Part shown: piece by piece, positions 34,520 to 42,383 of the stretch
How the letters are laid out: every line of letters begins with the position of its first letter
Numbering within the stretch: the stretch's first letter is position 1
Source: Lentzea tibetensis
Lineage (GTDB): Bacteria > Actinomycetota > Actinomycetes > Mycobacteriales > Pseudonocardiaceae
Assembly: GCF_007845675.1 (NCBI RefSeq)
Contig: NZ_VOBR01000040.1
Span: forward strand, 1-62,546
DNA length: 62,546 nt
Reading direction: 5' to 3'
Position numbers and translations under genes: made by a program
Notes under the pieces: generated by a model
What the model was told of the DNA's origin: nothing
The model's database searches: none
What the model saw: only the letters and a program-made list of their open reading frames with translations

Positions 34520-37081
34520 GTGGAGTTCCGCCTGCTCGGGCCCGTCGAGGTCTACGCCGACGACGGCTCACGCCTGTCCGTCGGACCCCCGAAGCAGCGC
34601 GCGGTGCTCGCGTTGCTGCTGGCGCAGGCGGGGCGGGTGCTGTCGGTCGACCGGCTGATCAGCGTCCTGTGGGACGACGCGCCGCCGAAGACCGCGTTGA
34701 AGAACCTCCAGGTCTACGTGTACCAGCTGCGCAAGATCGTGGGCAGGCGGCTGCTGTCCAGTCCGCCCGGCTATCTGATGTCGGTGCGGCCGGAGGAGCT
34801 CGATCTCGTCAGGTTCTCCGAGCTGCTGGACGTCGCCCGGCGAGAACGCACACCCGAGCGTTATCGCGCCGCCCTTTCGTTGTGGCGCGGGCCGGCATTG
34901 GCTGATCTCGCCGCGTCGGGATTGTTGCGGGGAGTCGTCGCGCAGCTCGACGAGTCGCGTCTCGCGGCACGCGTGGAATGCGCGGACGTCGAGCTGGAAC
35001 GCGGCAGGCACGTCGAGGTCGTCGCCGATCTCGGGGAATGGGTGCGCGATCATCCGTTGAACGAACGGCTGCGCGAACAGCAGATGATCGCATTGCACCG
35101 AGCCGGTCGATCAGCGGAGGCACTGGCCGCTTATCAGGAGTGCCGCAGGCTTTTCGACGACGAGCTCGGCGTCGAGCCCGGTGCGTCGCTGCGCCGGTTG
35201 CAGGCGGCGATTCTGCGGGCGAAACCCGTTGTGGGGGAACCGGTTCGCCAGCTGCCGCCGGACGTCGTGACGTTCGCGGGCCGGACCGCCGAGATGTCCG
35301 CGTTGTCCGATCAGCTCAGGGCCGACCGGGTGGCGGTGTGCGTGATCACCGGGCAGGCGGGCATCGGCAAGTCGGCTCTGGCCGTGCGGATGGCGCACTC
35401 GGTGGCGCGGGACTACCCGGACGGCCAGCTCTACGCCGACCTCGCCGAGGGTGACCCGATCGGCCGGTTCCTGCGCGCGCTGGGTGTCGCGGACGAGCAG
35501 GCGCCCGGTGACACCGCGGCCGAGTTCCGCTCGCTCACCGCCGACCGGCGGCTGCTCGTGGTGCTGGACAACGTGTCCAGCGCGGAACAGGTGCGCGCGC
35601 TGGTGCCGACCGGGCAGGGCTCGGCGGTGCTGGTGACCTCACGGCGTCCGCTCGCCGACCTCGCGGGTGCGTCGTTCCTGCGGCTCGGCGCGCTGCCGAT
35701 GCGGGAGGCGCTGCACCTGCTGGCCGGTGTCGCCGGGCGGCCGAGGGTGGAGGCGGACCGCGCCGCGGCCACGCAGCTCGTGCGCTGGTGCGGCGGCCTG
35801 CCGCTGGCGTTGCGGATCACCGGTGCGCGGCTCGTCGCCCGGCCGCAGTGGACCCTGCGGGCGCTGGTCGGGCGGCTCGCGGACGAGCGGCGGCGGCTGG
35901 ACGAGCTGCGGCTCGGCGACCTAGCGGTGCGCACGGCGTTCGCGGTGAGCTACGCCGAGCTGGAGAACTCCTTGGCGGCGCGGACGTTCCGGCTGCTCGG
36001 CCTGGTGAACGGCTCGGACTTCTCGGTCGCGTCGGCCGTCGCGCTGGTCGACGACCCGGACGTCGAGGACGTGCTGGTCGAGCTGGCCGACGCGCACCTC
36101 GTCGAGGAACCGGAGCCGGGCCGCTACCACCTGCACGACCTGCTGCGGCTGTTCGCCCGCGAGCGCTGCCGCGCCGAAGAGTCCTCTGTGGAGCGCACGA
36201 AGGCGTTGCGGCGCCTGCACGAGCACCTGCTGTCCGAACTGGACGACGGACCGGACGACGCGTGGCTCGAGGTCGAGCGGCTGAACCTGCTCGCGGCCGT
36301 GCGGCAGGCCGAACCGGCGACGGCCATCGCGTTCGCGCAGGCGCTGTCGTGGTACTTCCGGCGCCGCTCCGAGGTCGTGGAATGGGCTGCACTCAACGAG
36401 ATCGCGTTGTCCGCGGCGCGCGCGTCGGGCGACGTGCGCGCGGAGGTCCTGGCGCTGAAGGAGCTCGGCGCGGCGTGCGAACGCGGCAGGCGCGTCGACG
36501 AGGCGATGGAGCACTGGACGTCCGCGCTGGCGCTCAGCAGGGAGCTGGGCGACCGGTCGCTGGAGGCGTTCATGCTGAACAACCTCGGCATCGTGCACTG
36601 GCACCGGCGTGATCTGGCCGCCGCACTGGTCTGTCTGGAGGCGTCGCTCGCGCTGCGGGTCGACCTGGACGACGAGCCCGGTGCGGCGAAGGTGCTGACC
36701 AATCTCGGCCTGGTGCGCGCGACCGGTGGCGACCTGACCGGCGCTGTCGACTGCTACGAACGGGCGCTCAGCACGTTCCGCCAGGTGGGTGATCGCTCGG
36801 GCGAGCTGCACGCGCTGGCGAACATCGCCAACGCCCAGCGGGACGGGGGAGAGGCCGGCCTCGCGCAGGCGTCGGTCGAGGCCGCGCTGGTGCTGGCGCG
36901 CGAGCTCGGTGATCGTCAGACCGAGGCGAGTCTGCTCCTCGACCTGGGGAAAGTGCACGAGCTGGCCGGTCGCTCGCCGGTCGAGGCGTACTCGGCGAGC
37001 CTGGAACTGTGCCGTGGAATCGGCTTCCGCTGGGGCGAGCAACAAGCAGTTGACCACCTCAATAACTTCAGTGCTGACTGA
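34520..37081 (+). CDS. AfsR-type SARP regulator with NB-ARC ATPase and TPRs
   Basis: 853-aa regulator. It has a winged-helix SARP DNA-binding domain (MEFRLLGPVEVYADDG, 1-95), a BTAD domain (about 100-240, with ELGVEPGASLRRLQ) and an NB-ARC ATPase with P-loop GQAGIGKSA near 278-286 and LLVVLDNVSS near 345. TPR-like repeats (LNNLGIVHWHRRDLAAAL, LTNLGLVRATGG) complete it. This is the full AfsR layout. The start is supported by the promoter just 8 nt upstream. It probably regulates itself and the divergent secreted papain-fold gene. No antibiotic cluster is adjacent. Confidence 0.93.
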   Translation: MEFRLLGPVEVYADDGSRLSVGPPKQRAVLALLLAQAGRVLSVDRLISVLWDDAPPKTALKNLQVYVYQLRKIVGRRLLSSPPGYLMSVRPEELDLVRFSELLDVARRERTPERYRAALSLWRGPALADLAASGLLRGVVAQLDESRLAARVECADVELERGRHVEVVADLGEWVRDHPLNERLREQQMIALHRAGRSAEALAAYQECRRLFDDELGVEPGASLRRLQAAILRAKPVVGEPVRQLPPDVVTFAGRTAEMSALSDQLRADRVAVCVITGQAGIGKSALAVRMAHSVARDYPDGQLYADLAEGDPIGRFLRALGVADEQAPGDTAAEFRSLTADRRLLVVLDNVSSAEQVRALVPTGQGSAVLVTSRRPLADLAGASFLRLGALPMREALHLLAGVAGRPRVEADRAAATQLVRWCGGLPLALRITGARLVARPQWTLRALVGRLADERRRLDELRLGDLAVRTAFAVSYAELENSLAARTFRLLGLVNGSDFSVASAVALVDDPDVEDVLVELADAHLVEEPEPGRYHLHDLLRLFARERCRAEESSVERTKALRRLHEHLLSELDDGPDDAWLEVERLNLLAAVRQAEPATAIAFAQALSWYFRRRSEVVEWAALNEIALSAARASGDVRAEVLALKELGAACERGRRVDEAMEHWTSALALSRELGDRSLEAFMLNNLGIVHWHRRDLAAALVCLEASLALRVDLDDEPGAAKVLTNLGLVRATGGDLTGAVDCYERALSTFRQVGDRSGELHALANIANAQRDGGEAGLAQASVEAALVLARELGDRQTEASLLLDLGKVHELAGRSPVEAYSASLELCRGIGFRWGEQQAVDHLNNFSAD

Positions 37082-37181
37082 AGTGCATAGTTGTCGGGTG
37101 AACCCTACTTAACGGTGGCATCTCAACTGGTGATCATCGGCCCTCGCATCACCGCCGATGCCGACATTTGGAGTCACCAGC

Positions 37182-38363
37182 ATGCGAGCCAGGATCGCCA
37201 CCGCCGTTCTAGTCGCCGCGTCCGCCTTAGCGGGGTGCGGCTCGGAACCGGACAACGCAGCCAGCGGGGAGGCCATCAAGATCGGGTTCATCAACAACGA
37301 GCAGGGTGCTTTCGCCGCACCGGAGATGAAGGTCGGTTCCGAGGTCGCCGTCGAGTACCTCAACAAGAACGGTGGTGTCAAAGGACGTCCGTTCGACGTC
37401 GTCCGCTGCGCCACCGACGGGTCACCCGAGCAGTCCGTCCAGTGCGCCGAGATGTTCGTGCGCGAGAAGGTCGTCGTCTCGGTGGAGGGCGTGGACATCG
37501 GTGCCGACGCCGCCATCCCGGTGTACACCGCGGCGGGCATCCCGGTCGTCGGGCACGTCCACCTCGCGCCGGGCCAGATCATGGACACCAACTCGTTCTT
37601 CTTCGGCGCCGCCTCACTCGCTTACGGCACCGCCGCGTTGAAGTACTACGCCGACCAGGACGTGAAGTCCGTGACGTGGCTGCTCCCCGAGGCGCCGACG
37701 AGCCACGCGTTCACCGACGGCGTCCTGCGGCCCGCCGCCCAGAGATTCGGCATCAAGTACAAGAGCATCTACTACGACGCCGCGGCTCCGAACTGGACCG
37801 TCCTCGCCGAACAGGTGCTGCGTGAGGCGCCCGAGGCGAGCGGAAGCATTGCGGCCACTGAAGAACAGTGCGCGTCGATGGTGCGCGCGTTGCGCGAGGT
37901 GGACTACAACGGCCGCATCCTGGCCGCGTCCTGCACCGGCCTGCCGAAGGCCGTCGGCAAGCAGTCGATCGGCGTCGAGCTGTCGCAGGACCACTGGAAC
38001 CCGACCGACCCGCTGTCCGCGCCGCCCGCGAACCAGCAGGAGATCAAGATCTACGAGGACGCGATGAAGGCGGCGGGCCACAACGAGCCCGTGCCGGGCG
38101 CGGTGGTCTCGTTCGCGGACACCATGACGCTGTCCCGTGTGCTGTCCACGATGAACGGCACCATCACGGCCGCGAACGTCACGGAGGCACTGCGGTCGGT
38201 CAAGGACATGGACAGCTTCCTCGGCCCGCAGATCACCTGCGACCACGGGTGGAACGGCAACTCCGCGTGCCACACCGCGTTGCTGTACTACCGCTTCCAG
38301 CCCAACGGCGCTCTCAAGGCGCAGGTGCCGGACTACATCGAGGTCTCGAAGATGGCTTCCTGA
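37182..38363 (+). CDS. Branched-chain amino-acid-type ABC substrate-binding lipoprotein
   Basis: 393-aa periplasmic-binding-fold protein (Peripla_BP_6, type I). The lipobox ALAGC places the lipid on Cys18 of the form starting at 37182, which has GGAG 8 nt upstream; the ATG-less longer frame at 37158 is less likely. The N-domain opens EAIKIGFINNEQGAFAAPEM, and GVKGRPFDVV and GIPVVGHVH follow the family pattern. No permease or ATPase genes are adjacent, so it may be a stand-alone sensor or serve a distant transporter. The ligand is unknown. Confidence 0.88.
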   Translation: MRARIATAVLVAASALAGCGSEPDNAASGEAIKIGFINNEQGAFAAPEMKVGSEVAVEYLNKNGGVKGRPFDVVRCATDGSPEQSVQCAEMFVREKVVVSVEGVDIGADAAIPVYTAAGIPVVGHVHLAPGQIMDTNSFFFGAASLAYGTAALKYYADQDVKSVTWLLPEAPTSHAFTDGVLRPAAQRFGIKYKSIYYDAAAPNWTVLAEQVLREAPEASGSIAATEEQCASMVRALREVDYNGRILAASCTGLPKAVGKQSIGVELSQDHWNPTDPLSAPPANQQEIKIYEDAMKAAGHNEPVPGAVVSFADTMTLSRVLSTMNGTITAANVTEALRSVKDMDSFLGPQITCDHGWNGNSACHTALLYYRFQPNGALKAQVPDYIEVSKMAS

Positions 38364-38373
38364 CCGGAGGAAC

Positions 38374-38412
38374 GCGAAAGGGCCCCGTCCACGTGGGACG
38401 GGGCCCTTTCGC
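38374..38412. terminator. 17-bp perfect stem-loop terminator
   Basis: GCGAAAGGGCCCCGTCC and its exact complement (38396-38412) enclose ACGTG, 10 nt after the binding-protein stop, facing a convergent gene. Confidence 0.85.
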
Positions 38413-38432
38413 TTGCTGCGCCTTGTCAGCCT

Positions 38433-38466
38433 TCGATCCTGCGGATCACTCGATCCTGCGGATCAC
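38433..38466. repeat. 17-bp tandem duplication at the 3' end of an NlpC/P60 gene
   Basis: TCGATCCTGCGGATCAC occurs twice with no spacer (38433-38449, 38450-38466). Without one copy the gene would end IRRIEG-stop, like the paralogue's IRRVVG; with both, a TGA appears one codon early and Gly is lost. Confidence 0.9.
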
Positions 38467-39444
38467 GCTGATCGGGCCGATGGAGTTGATGTCGGCGATC
38501 AGCACCGGCTTGCCCTCGGTCGACGCGTGGACGGCGCGGACGTTGTCCACGGCCATCGCGACGTGCGACTGGGACGAGTAGTAGATGATCAGGTCGCCCG
38601 CCTTGACCTCGGCACGCGACACCGACCGCCCGACACCAGCCTGTGCGCCACTGGTGCGCGGGATGCTGACGCCGGCCGCGGCGTAGGCCTTCTGCATGAG
38701 GCTGGAGCAGTCCCACTGGTCCGGGCCGTTGGCGCCGTAGACATAGGCGTCGCCGCGCTGCGCGAGCGCGAACTCCAGCGCCTTGCCCGCGGTGCCCGGC
38801 GGAACCAGGATCTTGGACATGTCGCCACCGGCGCCGAGCTTGGCCCTGTCGGCCGCGCTGAGCTGGTTGTACTGGGTGCGCGCGTCGTTGACCTGGGTGT
38901 CGAGCGCCTTCTTCTTCTCGTCGATCTCACCGAGAAGCTTCTGCGCCGCGTCGGTGGCCTCCTTGGCCTTGCCGGACGCCTCGTCGGCCTTGTTCACGGC
39001 AGCGCTGAGCTTGCCCATGGCCTCGGAGTTGTCGGCAGCCAGCACGCCGAGCGCGGACATCCGGTTGAGGAAGTCCTGCTGGGAGTCGCTGACGAGCAGA
39101 GCGGAGAGCTGGTTGAAGCGGGCGCCCTCGAAGGACGCCTCGGTCAGCAGGTCGACGTGGCCGCGGAACGCGTCCTCGTCCTGCTTGGCCGTGTTCAGGT
39201 CACCGTTCGCCTTGTCGAGCTCGCCCTGCTTGGCCTTCAGGTCCTCCTGGGCCTTCAGGTGCTGCTCGTTGAGCTTCTCCGCCTCGTGGGACAGCTCTTC
39301 GTACTTCTTGAGCGCGTCGGAGGCGTTCGCGGGGGGTTGAGCACTTGCCTGGCCACCGGGAAGGCTCGACACCACGACCACAGCAGTCGCCAGCAGAGCT
39401 CCACGCACGGTGCGGCGTGAGGGGTGCGACAACACGTCGCGCAT
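38446..39444 (-). CDS. Secreted NlpC/P60 endopeptidase with coiled coil (RipA-like), copy 1
   Basis: 332-aa peptidoglycan hydrolase. A signal peptide ends near ASA (33-35). A long coiled coil (LSHEAEKLNEQHLKAQEDL, about 45-200) precedes the NlpC/P60 domain: Cys in WDCSSLMQKAY, His in SHVAMAVDN and a third polar residue in AVHAST. The likely role is cleaving stem peptides at septa. AGGAGG lies only 1 nt before the ATG at 39444, so the GTG three codons later (39435) may be the true start. It is a tandem paralogue of the next gene; a 17-bp duplication clips its last residue. Confidence 0.9.
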   Translation of the reverse strand: MRDVLSHPSRRTVRGALLATAVVVVSSLPGGQASAQPPANASDALKKYEELSHEAEKLNEQHLKAQEDLKAKQGELDKANGDLNTAKQDEDAFRGHVDLLTEASFEGARFNQLSALLVSDSQQDFLNRMSALGVLAADNSEAMGKLSAAVNKADEASGKAKEATDAAQKLLGEIDEKKKALDTQVNDARTQYNQLSAADRAKLGAGGDMSKILVPPGTAGKALEFALAQRGDAYVYGANGPDQWDCSSLMQKAYAAAGVSIPRTSGAQAGVGRSVSRAEVKAGDLIIYYSSQSHVAMAVDNVRAVHASTEGKPVLIADINSIGPISVIRRIE

Positions 39445-39739
39445 TCCTCCTTCGTCCTAACAGCCGCCCGCGCAGTACTACAGCGCGTGAGACGGCGACC
39501 TTGGCGGGTGCCCCGTTGGAGCTAACTACCGGCCCGAAGGTCTCGGACAGGTTACGGAACGGTGGTGTGTACGTCCACCACCGGGTCCTCCGCGTTCACC
39601 GTCCGGCAGCTGATCAGATGTGTTGGTCACGGATGGTACGACGGCGGTCTGGGGGCCGGAAGCGGGGCCCTCGCTGGTCAGGCGTGGTCGGCGCGAAAAC
39701 GTGATGCGTGCGTGACCACGTGACCGATGTCATCGTCGA
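39445..39739 (-). other. 295-bp leader region between two NlpC/P60 genes
   Basis: The stretch lies upstream of copy 1 and downstream of copy 2 on the same strand. I looked for the c-di-AMP (ydaO) riboswitch often found before actinobacterial wall hydrolases. Only scattered resemblance was found (AGCTAAC on the wrong strand), so I make no call. An inverted repeat GGTGGTG-N(10)-CACCACC lies near 39559-39582. Nothing else is evident. Confidence 0.4.
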
Positions 39740-40753
39740 TCACCCCACCACGCGGCGGATCACGCTGATCGGTCCGATGGAGTCGATGTTGGCGATCAGC
39801 ACCGGCACGCCCTCGGTCGACGCGTGGACGGCGCGGACGTTGTCCACGGCCATCGCCACGTGCGACTGGCCCGAGTAGTAGATGATCAGGTCACCGGGGG
39901 CGACCTGCGCACGGGTTACCGCGCGGCCGAGCTTCGCCTGGTCGTAGGTCACGCGCGGGATCGACACCCCGGCCGCGGCGTAGGCCTTCTGCATGAGGCT
40001 GGAGCAGTCCCACGCGTCGGGGCCGTTGGCGCCGAACACGTAGGTGTCACCGCGTTGCGCGAGCGCGAACTCCAGCGCCGCACCGGCGGCGCCCGCCGGG
40101 ACCTGGACGGGCGAGGTGTCGCCGGGGTTGGCCAGCTGCGCCTTCTGCGGCGAGGTCAGCGACTGGTACTGGTTGCGCGCGGCGCTGACCTGCTGGTCCA
40201 TCGCGGACTTCTTGGCCGCGATGTCGTTGACCAGCTTGGCGGCACCGTCGGTGGCCTCGCCCGCGCGCTTCTGGGCGTCCTGCGCGAACGCCTGCGCCTT
40301 GCGGGCGGCGTCCAGCGCGGCGGACAGCTTGCCCATCGCCTCGCTGTTGTCCTGGGCGATCATCGACATCGCGGACATCCGGTTGAGGAAGTCCTGCTGC
40401 GACTCGCTCACCAGCAGCGCGGACAGCTGCGTGAACCGGGCGCCCTCGAAGGACGCCTCGGTCAGCAGGTCGACGCGGCCGCGGAACAGGTCCTCGTCGG
40501 CCTTCGCCTTGTCCGCGACCTGCCCGGCTCTCTGCAGGTCCGCGTTGGCCTTGTCGAGGTCGCCCTGCTTGGCCTTGAGGTCCTCCTGCGCCTTGAGGTG
40601 GTCCTCGTGGAGCTTCTCGGCCTGGCGGGAGAGGTCGTTGTAGGTGTTCAGCGCATCAGAGCTCGGCTGCGCTGAGGCCTGCGACGGCATCAGGGCCGTC
40701 GCGGCGATGGCGACGGCGGCGGCTGTCGTCCTGGTCGTGCGCTTACCCGGCAT
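39740..40753 (-). CDS. Secreted NlpC/P60 endopeptidase with coiled coil, copy 2
   Basis: 337-aa paralogue of the preceding gene with the same order: signal peptide (cleavage near ASAQ, about 27-29), coiled coil (SRQAEKLHEDHLKAQEDLKA), then NlpC/P60 with the catalytic Cys in WDCSSLMQKAY and His in GQSHVAMAVDN. Identity is very high in the catalytic domain and in the TEASFEGARF coiled-coil block, and lower between them. It ends IRRVVG, which shows the expected C-terminus of the pair. It is probably a recent tandem duplication giving two septal or growth-phase hydrolases. Confidence 0.92.
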   Translation of the reverse strand: MPGKRTTRTTAAAVAIAATALMPSQASAQPSSDALNTYNDLSRQAEKLHEDHLKAQEDLKAKQGDLDKANADLQRAGQVADKAKADEDLFRGRVDLLTEASFEGARFTQLSALLVSESQQDFLNRMSAMSMIAQDNSEAMGKLSAALDAARKAQAFAQDAQKRAGEATDGAAKLVNDIAAKKSAMDQQVSAARNQYQSLTSPQKAQLANPGDTSPVQVPAGAAGAALEFALAQRGDTYVFGANGPDAWDCSSLMQKAYAAAGVSIPRVTYDQAKLGRAVTRAQVAPGDLIIYYSGQSHVAMAVDNVRAVHASTEGVPVLIANIDSIGPISVIRRVVG

Positions 40754-40785
40754 ACCCAGGCGTACGGCCGGTCAGCCCAACGGGT

Positions 40786-41736
40786 TCAGTTCTCGGCTTT
40801 CCGCAGCCGCATGCCGAGCCCGCTGGCGGCGAGCAGCACGACGCCGGCGACGAGCACCAGGCCGCCACCGCTGACCGTCCCGTCCGTCCAGTCCCACACC
40901 GCCTCCGGCACGACGAGCGTCGTGGCGACCACTCCGGCGACGAGCAGCACGAGCGAGTGTTCCCGCAGGTAGGTGGCGAAGCTGCCGACGGCCGCGATGG
41001 CCGTGAGCCCGTACGCCCACGCCGCGGTGTCGTTGTCCGTGATGGGCAGCTGAGCGCCGATGAGCGCGATGGTCGCCCCGACAGCGAGGCCCAGCTGCCG
41101 CTGCGGGACGAGTCCGGACAGCGTGATCCCGATCCACGCCGTGCCGAGCACGAAGAGGGCGAGCCCGACGGTGAGCGACGTCCCGTCCGCCTGCTCGCCC
41201 GCCGCGTCGCCGACGACCAGCGCGCTGAACAACCCGGTCGCCAGCAGTCCCGGTGCGGTGGGCAGCAGCAGGTAGGTGGCCGCCGCGACGACGAGCCCGG
41301 CGAGACTGCCGACGAACAGCTCGTCGCGGTCGACCGTCGCCCCGCCGAGGAACGCGGTCGTGCCGGACGCCAGCGCGAACAGCGTCCCGACGATGCGCCG
41401 CCGCACACCGGAGATGACGCGCACCGCGGTGGGCCCGCCCGCGATCAGCAGCCCGCCGACGAGCAGCACCAGTGTCGCCGCGGTCAGCAGCCCGATCCGG
41501 CTGCCCCGGCTGAGGTCGTCCCACGACGTCGAGACGAGCAGCGCGGCACCGCCGAGCAGCAGTCCTCCGCCGACGTACCCGATGACCTCGATCAGGCGTT
41601 CCGGTCTGGTGGCGGCAGCGGGCCGGTGCAGCGCGGCCACGACGGCGCGTTCCTGGTCCTCGTCGAGCACTCCGGTGCGGACGAGGTCACGCAGCGACGA
41701 GAGTTGTTCGGTGCTGAGCTCCACGGGAACCAGCAT
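40786..41736 (-). CDS. DUF2157-type multi-spanning membrane protein
   Basis: 316-aa membrane protein. A short cytosolic helical N-terminus (LSTEQLSSLRDLVRTGVLDE, then DQERAVVAAL) matches the DUF2157 start, and nine or ten hydrophobic helices follow (for example IGYVGGGLLLGGAALLVS and GLVLVAGVVLLAASGLGM). Family function is unknown. It sits 32 nt upstream of the NlpC/P60 copy 2 start on the same strand and may be co-transcribed with it. Confidence 0.8.
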   Translation of the reverse strand: MLVPVELSTEQLSSLRDLVRTGVLDEDQERAVVAALHRPAAATRPERLIEVIGYVGGGLLLGGAALLVSTSWDDLSRGSRIGLLTAATLVLLVGGLLIAGGPTAVRVISGVRRRIVGTLFALASGTTAFLGGATVDRDELFVGSLAGLVVAAATYLLLPTAPGLLATGLFSALVVGDAAGEQADGTSLTVGLALFVLGTAWIGITLSGLVPQRQLGLAVGATIALIGAQLPITDNDTAAWAYGLTAIAAVGSFATYLREHSLVLLVAGVVATTLVVPEAVWDWTDGTVSGGGLVLVAGVVLLAASGLGMRLRKAEN

Positions 41737-41919
41737 GCGGCACGCGCCCGCGCGCCGTCGCCGAACTCGCCCGGCAGGCCTGGATCAGCCTGCTCCTGGC
41801 CGCGCTGCCACCGCGGCCGCAGTGGCGGTACGACATGGCGACGTCGACAGGGCGGACCCCGGTCGAGCCGCGTCAGACCTCTGCCTGCCGTGCCGGCCCG
41901 GCCGACCGGATCGGGGCGA

Positions 41920-42372
41920 TCACGGAGCAGACCCACCAAGTACGCCGCGAGACCCAGACCCGCCGTGAGGAACCTCGGTAGCGCTCGGGGTCAGCAGCGC
42001 CAGCATCTCCGGCAAGTCGAAGAAGCGGGCCACGTCGAGCGCGGACCGCGGCCCGAGAGCTGGGTCCGCTCCCGCGTTCAGCAACAGGCCGACGATGCGC
42101 TCGGAGCGGCGGAAGACCGCTGCCCCGAGCGCTGTCTGTCCCCGGTCGTTGACTCGCCCTGTGTCCGCGCCTCGCTCCAGCAACGCCCGGACCGTCTCCG
42201 GGTGGTCGTGGTAGGCGGCCAGGATGAGCAGCGAGTCGCCTGACCCGTTGGTGAGGTTCACCGGTATCCCCGCGTCGACGGCCTCGATCAGCTGATCCGT
42301 GTCGCCGGCGCGGGCGAGGTCGAACATCGAGCCGAGGAACGCGAGCTCCTCCTCGGTGAGCGCGTCGGTCAC
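41920..42372 (-). CDS. Ankyrin-repeat protein paired with catalase
   Basis: 150-aa cytosolic protein with three to four ankyrin repeats (SGDSLLILAAYHDHPETVRA, RGQTALGAAVFRRSERIVGL, RSALDVARFFDLPEMLALL). The GTG start lies 11 nt after the catalase stop on the same strand. A catalase-ankyrin pair is known in Pseudomonas aeruginosa (KatB-AnkB), where the ankyrin protein is needed for full catalase activity. A similar helper role is likely here but is inferred from context. Confidence 0.88.
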   Translation of the reverse strand: MTDALTEEELAFLGSMFDLARAGDTDQLIEAVDAGIPVNLTNGSGDSLLILAAYHDHPETVRALLERGADTGRVNDRGQTALGAAVFRRSERIVGLLLNAGADPALGPRSALDVARFFDLPEMLALLTPSATEVPHGGSGSRGVLGGSAP

Positions 42373-42383
42373 GACCGGACTCC

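Noticed and set aside
39445-39739. c-di-AMP (ydaO) riboswitch before an NlpC/P60 gene
   Set aside because: Expected conserved blocks could not be aligned on the coding strand; AGCTAAC appears only on the opposite strand. A covariance-model search (Rfam RF00379) on the minus strand would decide: a significant hit would reinstate it.
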